Origin: Clostridiales bacterium
Lineage (GTDB): Bacteria; Bacillota; Clostridia; Lachnospirales; Lachnospiraceae
Reading direction: 5' to 3'
DNA: 11,725 bases
Assembly (NCBI GenBank): GCA_019420405.1
Contig: JAHZHF010000073.1
Span: forward strand, 1 to 11,725
In this document: positions 1-6,333 of the stretch, in pieces
Numbering within the stretch: the stretch's first letter is position 1
Layout: every line of letters starts with the position of its first letter
Notes under the pieces: model-generated
What the model was told of the DNA's origin: nothing
Databases searched by the model: none
Seen by the model: only the letters and a program-made list of their open reading frames with translations
Translations under genes and position numbers: made by a program

Positions 1-128
1 GCCTGTTAGATTTTCCGGATTCCGGAACGGAATATCGAACGGCTGTCTCCTTTTCGCAGAATACACATTACCAAAACTCCGCTTCCGGACGTTTTTGAAG
101 AAAAATGTTACTGAACTAAATAACTGAA
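1..128 (-). repeat. Dispersed intergenic repeat, copy 1 (cut by window start)
   Basis: Read on the minus strand from 128 downwards, this stretch begins TTCAGTTATTTAGT and continues with a conserved block (plus positions 79-99, core AACGTCCGGAAGCGG on the minus strand). Further in are a GTGTATTCTG block and a TTCCG-rich segment. The same order of blocks occurs at 2624 and 11575 on the plus strand. It contains the perfect small palindrome TTCCGGA-T-TCCGGAA at 13-27. The repeat is non-coding and continues past the left edge of the window. I do not recognise the family. Confidence 0.75.
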
Positions 129-141
129 TTACTTAATGAAA

Positions 142-156
142 TGAGAATGAATATCA
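142..156. promoter_or_regulatory. Fur-like box upstream of the DUF2325 promoter
   Basis: TGAGAATGAATATCA matches the 7-1-7 Fur consensus TGATAATnATTATCA at 12 of 14 defined positions. It lies just upstream of the -35 element at 165-170, where a Fur-family dimer could affect RNA polymerase. The match is seen in the sequence; binding by Fur, or by PerR or Zur, which use related sites, is inference. Confidence 0.45.
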
Positions 157-164
157 AAATACTC

Positions 165-193
165 TTGCTATTTGCTACAAAATAGTGTATGAT
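165..193 (+). promoter_or_regulatory. Sigma-A promoter of the DUF2325 gene
   Basis: TTGCTA at 165-170 (4/6 to consensus) is followed after exactly 17 bases by TATGAT at 188-193 (5/6). The predicted start of transcription, about 200, falls inside the palindrome at 199-224, so a protein bound there would block initiation. Confidence 0.6.
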
Positions 194-198
194 AACAA

Positions 199-224
199 CA
201 TGAGTTAGAAAAGACTAACTCATG
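199..224. promoter_or_regulatory. Palindromic operator at the DUF2325 transcription start
   Basis: CATGAGTTAG at 199-208 and CTAACTCATG at 215-224 form a perfect 10-bp inverted repeat with a 6-base spacer. The core AGTTAG-N6-CTAACT recurs with the same spacer in front of enolase (6334-6351). The shape resembles iron or manganese repressor (DtxR-family) operators seen upstream of iron-uptake genes in Firmicutes; that assignment is from memory and unproven. Placement over the transcription start favours repression. Confidence 0.6.
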
Positions 225-268
225 AACTTAAGATACAGTTGTTTGTTTTTCTTTTCAGGAGGTTTCAA

Positions 269-550
269 ATGAGTGTTGTTATCATAGGCGGTCATGACAG
301 AATGGTCTGCCAGTACAAGAAAATCTGTAAACAGTATAACTGTAAGGCGAAAGTGTTTACCCAGATGTCTGCGGAATTGAGTAAAAAGATTGGCAGTCCG
401 GATCTGATCGTTCTCTTTACGAATACGGTATCCCATAAAATGGTGAGATGTGCTGTAGAGGGAGCGGAAAAATGCAATGCGAACGTGATACGCTGTCATA
501 CGAGCAGCAAGAACGCTCTGGAAGAGATTTTGGAGAGTGTATGTGCATAA
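269..550 (+). CDS. DUF2325 family small cysteine-rich protein
   Basis: This 93-residue protein has the DUF2325 layout: an N-terminal beta strand ending in GGHDRM (residues 7-12), a central SPDLIVLF strand followed by TNTVSHKMV (51-59), and a C-terminal CHTSSKNALEEIL (76-88). The start is set by AGGAGG at 257-262, seven bases ahead of the ATG; an in-frame upstream start at 239 has no ribosome binding site. Seven of 93 residues are cysteine (14, 20, 25, 61, 69, 76, 92), and histidines lie at 9, 56 and 77, so metal or redox chemistry is possible. Nothing indicates secretion or membrane insertion. The family's biochemical role is not known to me. The promoter carries a Fur-like box and a DtxR-like palindrome, which suggests expression follows iron or another metal. 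It appears to be transcribed alone. Family assignment is good; function is open. Confidence 0.85.
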   Translation: MSVVIIGGHDRMVCQYKKICKQYNCKAKVFTQMSAELSKKIGSPDLIVLFTNTVSHKMVRCAVEGAEKCNANVIRCHTSSKNALEEILESVCA

Positions 551-614
551 AATTGGTAATAGTTTAGCTATCTGATGCTTGTTAGTAAAAACTACATGAC
601 ATATTCGAAATGAA

Positions 615-643
615 TTGATTTTTGCCATGGGAGATGATATACT
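615..643 (+). promoter_or_regulatory. Sigma-A promoter upstream of the Rpn pseudogene
   Basis: TTGATT at 615-620 and TATACT at 638-643 are separated by exactly 17 bases (4/6 and 5/6 matches). The only gene downstream is the broken nuclease starting at 794, giving a leader of about 140 bases in which I see nothing else. The promoter therefore seems to have outlived its gene. Confidence 0.5.
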
Positions 644-793
644 TTTTTATACATCAAATTCCAGGGCACTTTTATTTCTGAAATTCAATTGCCCGGAAGG
701 CTGCCGAATGAGGGAGCATATCTGGTTTATCATGGCGTTTTCAGCCGGAAATACCATATTTTGATGAAAAGAAAAATACAAAGGAGAAGGTGC

Positions 794-1605
794 ATGGGAA
801 AAGCGGATGTGGCAGTCAAAATCTGGCTGAACGACAATGAAAGGTTTGCGGATTTGTTTAATGGAGCAATATTCGGTGGTGGGACGGTTATCCTCCCGGA
901 GGAATTAGAAGATCTGGAAAGAGAAACTGATATCCTTATTACAGATAAACAGGGAAAGAGCAGGGAACTCCGCCGACACAGAGATTTGGTGAAAAGATGG
1001 AGGAAAAAGGTGAAAAAGGCAGAGAAAGCTGGGAGGGAAAATAGAATGCCTCCGGGAAGTGGGATGGAGCTGTGGAACTCTATGATATGTTCCGGCTGAA
1101 TTCTGAACTGAAAGAAGAAAAACTGCTTAAAAAATTTGTTCCCAATTATCATATTAATATTGTGGATGCAGGAAATATAAAGGATCTGAAGAACTTTCAT
1201 TCTGATTTACAACAGATATTTGGAATGCTAAAATATAGAAGTGAAAAGGAAAAGCTTCAGAATTATATTTTGGAGAATCGCGATTATTTTGAAAATGTAG
1301 ATGTAGAAACCTATCAGGCAATGCGAGAATTTCTGCATTCAGAGAGGATATTGAAAGATATGGGAAATACAGCGAAAAAGGAGGAGCGGATAAATATGTG
1401 CAAAGCACTTGAAGACCTGTACAGTGATGGAGTTGAAGAGGGAAGAGAAGCAGGGAGAGAAGAAGGAATAAAAGCGCTTGTAGAAACCTGCCGGGATCTG
1501 GGCGTGTCCAGGGAAAATACGGCTTCTCAGCTTATGACGCGTTATTCTATGACTCAGGAGCTTGCTGTGAAAAATGTAGATCAATACTGGGAAAGCGGAA
1601 AGTGA
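794..1605 (+). pseudogene. Rpn-family recombination-promoting nuclease, internally deleted and frameshifted
   Basis: Two pieces of one PD-(D/E)XK-type Rpn nuclease/putative transposase lie side by side in different frames. Piece 1 (from ATG 794, ribosome binding site AAGGAGAAGG) encodes the N-terminus, with ADVAVKIWLNDNERFADLFNG, VILPEELEDLERETDILITD and HRDLVKRW, and then runs to a stop at 1097-1099. Piece 2 resumes in another frame at about 1045 with KWDGAVELYDMF, then FVPNYHINIVDA, FGMLKY and a Glu-rich DGVEEGREAGREEG tail, ending at 1605. In intact relatives these blocks are separated by a segment of roughly 100 residues that holds the ENQ-type catalytic motif and AMPVR; here it is missing. 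The product cannot be an active nuclease. A GTG at 1072 could begin translation of piece 2 alone (177 residues), but no good ribosome binding site supports it. Confidence 0.8.
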
Positions 1606-1684
1606 TATAACAGCGCCGCTTTATCAGAAAATCGCCGAAATTACGCGGTTTGGAGCGTGCTGCCCCTTGTACACTAACGCTATC

Positions 1685-1750
1685 TGTCAAAAAACTAAGC
1701 CTGCCAGCGGAACTGTCTGAATATAATGAACTGTTCCGCCGACAGGCTTT
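1685..1750 (-). terminator. Rho-independent terminator of the S1-domain gene
   Basis: Arms at 1697-1713 and 1733-1749 pair at 15 of 17 positions (outer part AAGCCTG/CAGGCTT) around a 19-base loop. On the minus strand the stem is followed by AGTTTTTT (plus 1688-1695), the classical terminator form. It lies about 50 bases past the S1 stop codon. On the plus strand only TTT follows the stem, so it is at most a weak terminator for the upstream pseudogene. Apart from this hairpin, the gap 1606-1801 shows only weak GC-rich inverted repeats at about 1612-1665. Confidence 0.75.
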
Positions 1751-1801
1751 AATCAGCTACGGTATGCTTCTTTTTGCATTTCTTAGGTTCGATGAATCAA
1801 A

Positions 1802-2515
1802 TCAGAATTTCAGGTTCTTGAAGAGATCCCCCAGGCTTGTACCGATGTTCTCACTCTTCGGAATGACTACCTTCTCCTCCGGCTCTTCTTTAACTTCCTC
1901 AAGAGCTTTCATGCTCAGGCTGACTTTACCGTCTTTGATTCCGATTACTTTGACAGTTACTTTATCGCCCACATTGAGCACGTCTGAAGGAACCTTTACA
2001 CGTTTCTGAGAAATCTGGGATACGTGAACGAGGCCGGAAAGTCCGTTCTCAAGTTTGATGAACGCACCATAATTCTGGAGCGTCTCAACAGTTCCTTCCA
2101 GGACTGTGCCGACTTTCAGGTTTGCGATCTGTTCTTCGCGTGCCTTGCGCTCTTTCTCTTTCAGAATCTCGCGCGCGGAGAGAACAAGGCGGTTATTTGC
2201 CTGGTCAACGTCGATAACCTGCGCCTCGATATCCTTGAGAAGGTATGTCTCAAGATCCTCGATGTAGGAGAGAGACAGCTTGGAGGCGGGAACGAATCCT
2301 CTTAATCCTTCCACCATAACAATGACGCCGCCGTTTACTACGCCTTCCACCTTGAGCGGGAGAACAGTCTTTTTCTCCATATATTCTGTAACCCTGTTCC
2401 AGGGATTGGCGTCGTCAAAATGATCTTCGTAGTCAGCCATTGTTTCAGTGGTTTCTTCCGCCGCATTTTCAGCAGCTTCGTTTGTCTGCATTTCTACTTT
2501 CATTTCTTCACTCAT
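1802..2515 (-). CDS. Two-domain S1 RNA-binding protein (short ribosomal protein S1-like)
   Basis: The 237-residue protein has an acidic N-terminal extension (residues 1-40, rich in Glu, Ala and Thr), then two S1/OB-fold domains. The first spans about 50-115 and includes GVVNGGVIV, GLRGFVPASKL and NNRLVLSAREI. The second spans about 134-204 and includes GTVLEGTVETLQNYGAFIKL, GLSGLVHVSQIS and GKVSLSMKAL. A charged linker and a C-terminal GTSLGDLFKNLKF complete it. Full-length bacterial S1 has four to six such domains, so this is a short form, common in Firmicutes and usually annotated as 30S ribosomal protein S1 or an S1 general RNA-binding protein. The second domain is closest to canonical S1; the first is more divergent. 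The start is chosen because GAGGTG lies seven bases upstream of ATG 2515; an in-frame ATG 36 bases earlier lacks a site. It is a single-gene unit with its own extended -10 promoter and terminator. Whether it binds the ribosome cannot be told from sequence. Confidence 0.85.
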   Translation of the reverse strand: MSEEMKVEMQTNEAAENAAEETTETMADYEDHFDDANPWNRVTEYMEKKTVLPLKVEGVVNGGVIVMVEGLRGFVPASKLSLSYIEDLETYLLKDIEAQVIDVDQANNRLVLSAREILKEKERKAREEQIANLKVGTVLEGTVETLQNYGAFIKLENGLSGLVHVSQISQKRVKVPSDVLNVGDKVTVKVIGIKDGKVSLSMKALEEVKEEPEEKVVIPKSENIGTSLGDLFKNLKF

Positions 2516-2558
2516 TGTACAGCACCTCAACTTACTTTGATATAATTTCAATGCTCAT

Positions 2559-2588
2559 AGTATACCATATTCCGGAGGGAAAAAACAA
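2559..2588 (-). promoter_or_regulatory. Extended -10 promoter of the S1-domain gene
   Basis: Read on the minus strand: TTGTTT (2588-2583), an 18-base spacer, then TATACT (2564-2559) preceded by TGG, giving an extended -10 element. The weak -35 is typical where TGn is present. The same TGGTATACT string drives galE at 10490-10498. Confidence 0.55.
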
Positions 2589-2623
2589 CAGGCAGGATGG
2601 GGGACTTGAAAAAAACGTAACAG

Positions 2624-2718
2624 TTCAGCTATTTAGTCCGATAACACTTTTCTTCAGAAACGTCCGGAAGCGGGGAGGGATGTTTTGCAAAAGGCCGTTA
2701 GTGAACTTTATAGCTGAA
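2624..2718 (+). repeat. Dispersed intergenic repeat, copy 2 (short form with terminal inverted repeats)
   Basis: The left end TTCAGCTATTTAGT and the AACGTCCGGAAGCGG core match copies 1 and 3. The right end, GTTAGTGAAC...TATAGCTGAA at 2697-2718, is the inverted counterpart of the left end at 2624-2645, pairing at 17 of 22 positions. The whole unit is therefore 95 bp with 22-bp terminal inverted repeats, like a miniature inverted-repeat element, or equally a single hairpin RNA. No clear target-site duplication is seen. Confidence 0.65.
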
Positions 2719-2932
2719 AATTTGATAAAGGATTGGAGGCAGAGGGAAAATGTACTCTTAAATATACAGAAAACATACAAAATCCGGTTGACTATGTTCG
2801 AAAAAAATGGCAAGCTTTACTAAGAGCCGGGATCATAATCGCATACGTGCAGCCCGGTTTACATGGCAGAAAGAGGGCGCCGGAGGGAGGCTGGCTTCCC
2901 TGCTGAGTGCCGGATAAATGGGAGTGGTTTAT
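2719..2932 (+). other. Non-coding leader region before ppaC
   Basis: Positions 2516-2932 contain no convincing gene. The first part holds the S1 promoter and repeat copy 2. This second part has TTGACT at 2788-2793, a good -35 hexamer, but no good -10 at the right distance. Two small stems follow: AGCCGGG/CCCGGTT at 2825-2831 and 2853-2859, enclosing GCA-TACG-TGC, and AGGGA/TCCCT at 2884-2888 and 2897-2901. I recognise no riboswitch class. The promoter of the ppaC operon was not located with confidence; TTGCAA-N18-TATAGC inside the repeat is one weak candidate. Confidence 0.4.
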
Positions 2933-4585
2933 ATGAGCAGAGAAAAAGAGAGAAAGGTTTATGTCGTAGGGCATAAGAATCCGGATACGGATTCGATCTG
3001 TTCCGCTATCGCCTACGCGGCGCTGAAAACAAAACTGACAGGTCAGTCTTACGAAGCACGACGCGCCGGACAGCTTAACGAGGAGACACAGTATGTACTG
3101 GAGCGCTTTGGGGTGAAAGCTCCGAGACTTCTGTCAGACTTGAGAGAGCAGATCAAGGATGTGGAACTAAAAGAAGTGGAGGGCTTAAGAAGCAGTATTT
3201 CGATCCGCACCGCATGGGAGAAAATGAGAGAATATAATATACATACTCTCCCTGTGACAAGGAATGGGAAGCTGGAAGGCGTGATTACCATCGGAGACAT
3301 TGCCAAGACTTATATGGATGTATACGACAGCACTATTCTTGCGAAGGCCAGAACTCAGTACAGAAATATCGCGAGAGCGGTAGACGGAGAGATTCTGACG
3401 GGAAATGAACACAGTTATCTCTCTAACGGAAAGGTTGTGATCGCGGCGTCCAGCAAGATTTTGATGTCGGATTTTATCAGCAAAGATGATCTCGTGATAA
3501 TGGGCGACCGAAAAGACGCCCAGCAGTGCGCGGTGGATATGAATGCGGGGTGTATGGTTGTGTGCCAGAACGCGCCTGTTTCAGATCGGATTATCCGCCA
3601 GGCGGAAGAAAAGCAGATCGTGATTATACGCACCGGGCATGACACATTTACGGCAGCCCAGCATATCAATCAGAGTATACCGGTTAAGTATTTTATGACA
3701 CGGGATAATCTGGTGACATTTAAGATGAAGGACTATGTAGATGACGCAAAGGAAGTGATGGCGAAGAAAAGGTTCCGTGACTTCCCTATCGTGGACAATA
3801 AGGGAAGATTTGTGGGGCTTCTCTCCAGAAGACGACTTTTGAATGCAAAGAAAAAGCGGGTGATTCTGGTAGATCATAATGAAAAAAGCCAGGCTGTAGA
3901 CGGAGTTGAAGAAGCGGATGTTCTTGAGATCATTGACCATCACAGGCTGGGCCGGAGTATTGAGACCATGGGACCTGTATTTTTCCGGAACCAGCCGGTA
4001 GGCTGTACTGCGACGATTGTATATCAGATTTATCAGGAAGAGTGCGTTCTCGTAGAACCGGTTCATGCGGCGCTTCTGTGTTCTGCTATTATTTCAGATA
4101 CGCTTATGTTCCGCTCGCCTACCTGCACGCCGCTGGACGAACAGTCGGCAAGAGCGCTTGCGAAGATCGCGGGAGTTGAGATTGAAACGCTGGCTCAGGA
4201 GATGTTCAATGCGGGAAGTAACCTGAAAGGAAAGAGTGCGGAGGAAATCTGTTTCCTTGATTTCAAACAGTTTACGGTGAATGATACTGTATTTGGCGTG
4301 GGACAGGTGAATTCCATGAGTGCAGAAGAATTAAAAGAGATCAAGGAGATTGTGGAGCCTCATCTGGAGAAAGCCAGGCAGAATCACAGCCTGAATATGA
4401 TTTTCTTCATGCTTACCAATATTATCACGGAGTCATCGGAGCTCCTCTGCTGCGGACCTGAAGCAAGGGAGAAGATACTTAATGCTTATGATCTTCCGGA
4501 TGACACAGAGCAGATTATGCTCCGCGGAGTGGTGTCGAGGAAGAAGCAGCTTGTGCCGACGCTCGTGGGAGCGCTTCAACAATAG
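2933..4585 (+). CDS. ppaC: Manganese-dependent (family II) inorganic pyrophosphatase with CBS-DRTGG-CBS insert
   Basis: Hydrolyses pyrophosphate to two phosphates in the cytoplasm, pulling biosynthetic reactions forward. The 550 residues show the DHH-phosphoesterase motifs GHKNPDTDS (13-21, with H14, D18 and D20 as metal ligands), VDHNE (313-317) and the DHH signature IIDHHRLG (333-340). The DHHA2 domain ends with the substrate-binding SRKKQ (535-539). Between the first and second motifs lies a regulatory insert: a CBS motif (about 70-128, LPVTRNGKLEGVITIGDI), a DRTGG-like domain (about 150-245) and a second CBS motif (about 250-305, FPIVDNKGRFVGLLSRRRL). CBS-containing members of this family are controlled by adenine nucleotides and, when DRTGG is present, by diadenosine polyphosphates; I infer the same here. 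ATG 2933 is preferred over the in-frame ATG 2918 because GGGAG at 2920-2924 gives an eight-base spacing to it. It is the first gene of an operon; the next starts 24 bases downstream. Confidence 0.95.
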   Translation: MSREKERKVYVVGHKNPDTDSICSAIAYAALKTKLTGQSYEARRAGQLNEETQYVLERFGVKAPRLLSDLREQIKDVELKEVEGLRSSISIRTAWEKMREYNIHTLPVTRNGKLEGVITIGDIAKTYMDVYDSTILAKARTQYRNIARAVDGEILTGNEHSYLSNGKVVIAASSKILMSDFISKDDLVIMGDRKDAQQCAVDMNAGCMVVCQNAPVSDRIIRQAEEKQIVIIRTGHDTFTAAQHINQSIPVKYFMTRDNLVTFKMKDYVDDAKEVMAKKRFRDFPIVDNKGRFVGLLSRRRLLNAKKKRVILVDHNEKSQAVDGVEEADVLEIIDHHRLGRSIETMGPVFFRNQPVGCTATIVYQIYQEECVLVEPVHAALLCSAIISDTLMFRSPTCTPLDEQSARALAKIAGVEIETLAQEMFNAGSNLKGKSAEEICFLDFKQFTVNDTVFGVGQVNSMSAEELKEIKEIVEPHLEKARQNHSLNMIFFMLTNIITESSELLCCGPEAREKILNAYDLPDDTEQIMLRGVVSRKKQLVPTLVGALQQ

Positions 4586-4609
4586 AAAAGGCAGAATGGA
4601 GAACATAAA

Positions 4610-5224
4610 ATGGGAAAACAGGTATGGAAACCGGGGAATATGCTCTATCCTCTTCCTGCTGTTATGGTCAGCACCGCGGATCGGGCGGGAAATTCGAATA
4701 TCCTGACTATCGCATGGACGGGAACTGTGTGCACCAATCCGGCCATGGTGTATATCTCTGTGAGGCCGGAGAGGTATTCCTACCATATGATAAAAGAAAG
4801 CGGTGAATTCGTCATCAACCTGACCACAGAGAAACTTGCGAATGCGGCAGATTACTGCGGAGTGCGGTCAGGGCGTCAGGTAGATAAATGGAAGGAGTGC
4901 GGCCTGACAGCGGAAAAAGCGTCCTCCCTTGAATATGCGCCGGTGATCAGGGAATCTCCGGTGAACATTGAGTGCAGGGTAAAAGAGGTACAGGAGCTGG
5001 GAAGCCATCATATGTTTCTGGCGGAAGTGACAGCGGTCAGAGCGGATGAGGCATATCTGGATGGAAACGGAAAGTTTGATCTGAATCAGACGGGGCTTAT
5101 GGCCTATTCACATGGGGAATACCTGGGGCTGGGAAAGAAGCTCGGCACCTTTGGATTCAGTGTGAAAAAGAAAACAGGCGGCAGAAGGAAAAAAGGATCA
5201 ACTCAGAGAAAGGCGAAACGATAA
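4610..5224 (+). CDS. Flavin reductase-like FMN-binding protein
   Basis: The 204-residue protein belongs to the flavin reductase/DIM6-NTAB split-barrel fold. The N-terminal half carries the family pattern: PLPAVMVSTAD (14-24), NILTIAWTGTVCTNPAMVYISVRP spread over 30-53, a Ser/Tyr-His turn (57-59) and GEFVINL (65-71). SHGEYLGLGKKLGTFGFSVKKK closes the domain (167-188). Family members bind FMN and pass electrons from NAD(P)H, or from partner proteins, to flavin or other acceptors; the physiological substrate here is unknown. The last 20 residues contain 11 Lys or Arg, a disordered basic tail beyond the fold. The start is set by GGAGA at 4598-4602, seven bases before the ATG. It lies 24 bases after ppaC, and its stop overlaps the start of the threonine aldolase gene (TAATG), so the three are probably one transcript. 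No signal peptide or membrane segment is seen. Confidence 0.85.
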   Translation: MGKQVWKPGNMLYPLPAVMVSTADRAGNSNILTIAWTGTVCTNPAMVYISVRPERYSYHMIKESGEFVINLTTEKLANAADYCGVRSGRQVDKWKECGLTAEKASSLEYAPVIRESPVNIECRVKEVQELGSHHMFLAEVTAVRADEAYLDGNGKFDLNQTGLMAYSHGEYLGLGKKLGTFGFSVKKKTGGRRKKGSTQRKAKR

Positions 5225-6249
5225 TGCTCTATTTTGAAAACGACTATTCGGAAGGGGCCCACGAAAAAGTGATGGATGCCCTGATTCGGACGAATATGGA
5301 ACAGCTTCCGGGCTACGGAACGGACCGATACTGTGAGTCGGCGAAGGAGAAGATCCGCAGAGCATGCGGCTGCCCGGAAGCGGAGATATATTTCCTTGTG
5401 GGCGGAACACAGACGAATCAGGCGGTGATCAGTTCTATGTTAAAGCCATATGAAGGAGTGATTGCGGCACAAACCGGACATGTGAACACCCATGAAGCCG
5501 GAGCCATTGAGTATGCCGGACACAAGGTGCTCACACTGCCTCAGGACAACGGCAAGATATCAGCAGAAGAGCTGGAAGAATACCTTGGAGCGTTTTATGA
5601 AGATGAAAACCGGGAGCATATGGTATTCCCCGGGATGGTTTACATCTCTCATCCGACGGAATACGGCACGCTGTATACGAAGGGAGAGCTGGCGGAGTTG
5701 TCCGATCTCTGCGGCAGATTCGGGATTCCGCTCTATCTGGACGGCGCGAGGCTCGGATACGGGCTGACAGCAGACGGAACCGATGTAAGCCTGAAGGATA
5801 TTGCGGAATATAGTGACGTGTTCTATATCGGCGGGACAAAGGCGGGGGCTCTTTGCGGAGAGGCGGTTGTGTTTACAAAGGAAAATGTTCCGCCTCATTT
5901 TTTGACAATGATTAAGCAGCAGGGGGCGCTCCTTGCAAAGGGAAGACTTCTGGGAGTTCAGTTTGACACTCTGTTTACGGATGATTTGTATTTCAGAATC
6001 AGCAGAAAGGCAATTGAGGCCGCAAACCGTATGAAGGATATTTTCAGGGAGAAGGGATACAGGTTTTATGTTGATTCCCCTACTAATCAGATCTTTGTGA
6101 TTCTGGAGAATAAAAGGATGGAACGCCTGAGCAGGGAAGTGCGATTCAGCTTCTGGTCGAAGCTGGACGATGAGCATACCGTAGTCCGCTTTGCCGTAAG
6201 CTGGGCAGTGAGAATGGAGGATGTGGAGAGACTGGCGGCTTTTTTATAA
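5224..6249 (+). CDS. ltaE: Low-specificity L-threonine aldolase family, PLP-dependent
   Basis: Predicted to cleave L-threonine or allo-threonine to glycine and acetaldehyde, using pyridoxal phosphate in the cytoplasm. The 341 residues follow the fold-type I beta-eliminating lyase/threonine aldolase plan: ENDYSEGAH (5-13), the PLP phosphate loop GGTQTNQ (60-66), and GHVNTHEAGAIE (85-96), where H86 would stack on the PLP ring. YLDGARLGYG (171-180) supplies D173 and R176, and YIGGTKAGALCGE (201-213) carries the Schiff-base lysine K206. The C-terminal small domain includes SPTNQIFVIL (285-294) and VRFAVSW (321-327). Length is normal for the family. All key residues are present, so it should be active; related enzymes acting on other beta-hydroxy amino acids cannot be excluded. 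Its ATG overlaps the flavin reductase stop by one base (TAATG), which implies translational coupling. I see no terminator in the 186 bases after it. Confidence 0.88.
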   Translation: MLYFENDYSEGAHEKVMDALIRTNMEQLPGYGTDRYCESAKEKIRRACGCPEAEIYFLVGGTQTNQAVISSMLKPYEGVIAAQTGHVNTHEAGAIEYAGHKVLTLPQDNGKISAEELEEYLGAFYEDENREHMVFPGMVYISHPTEYGTLYTKGELAELSDLCGRFGIPLYLDGARLGYGLTADGTDVSLKDIAEYSDVFYIGGTKAGALCGEAVVFTKENVPPHFLTMIKQQGALLAKGRLLGVQFDTLFTDDLYFRISRKAIEAANRMKDIFREKGYRFYVDSPTNQIFVILENKRMERLSREVRFSFWSKLDDEHTVVRFAVSWAVRMEDVERLAAFL

Positions 6250-6298
6250 AGAGCGCATAAGAGAGAGTATAAAAAGGCACAAAAGGGAAAAGATAAAC

Positions 6299-6327
6299 TT
6301 GAACTGTTTCTTTAATTCTGGTAAGAT
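6299..6327 (+). promoter_or_regulatory. Promoter of enolase with extended -10
   Basis: TTGAAC at 6299-6304 and TAAGAT at 6322-6327 are 17 bases apart, and TGG immediately precedes the -10. Each hexamer matches consensus at 4/6, offset by the TGn extension. The predicted start, about 6334, coincides with the first base of the palindrome at 6334-6351. Confidence 0.5.
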
Positions 6328-6333
6328 ACATAT

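Noticed and set aside
563..590. Possible fourth, degenerate end of the dispersed repeat (TTTAGCTATCTGATGC)
   Set aside because: Only about 12 of 16 bases match the repeat edge and the AACGTCCGGAA core does not follow, so chance cannot be excluded.
560..594. Hairpin TAGTTT/AAACTA after the DUF2325 gene as a terminator
   Set aside because: Six weak base pairs with a 23-base loop and no T-run; not a credible terminator.
1072..1605. Independent gene for a 177-residue protein
   Set aside because: It begins in the middle of an Rpn-family sequence, uses GTG without a good ribosome binding site, and upstream codons in the same frame (KWDGA) are still recognisable, so it is half of a broken gene.
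1612..1665. Nested GC-rich inverted repeats after the Rpn pseudogene
   Set aside because: Pairings are short and interrupted with no T-run; possibly residual structure but not supportable as a terminator or RNA gene.
2024..2305. Plus-strand 93-residue frame opposite the S1-domain gene
   Set aside because: It is antisense to a well-supported gene and its composition is a shadow of the S1 reading frame.
2680..2823. Possible 47-residue basic small ORF after a GGGGAGGG stretch
   Set aside because: The purine-rich stretch abuts the ATG with no usable spacing, the frame overlaps the repeat copy 2, and the protein resembles nothing I know.
5560..6177. Minus-strand 205-residue frame within the threonine aldolase gene
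   Set aside because: Antisense shadow of a strongly conserved enzyme; no ribosome binding site or recognisable domain.
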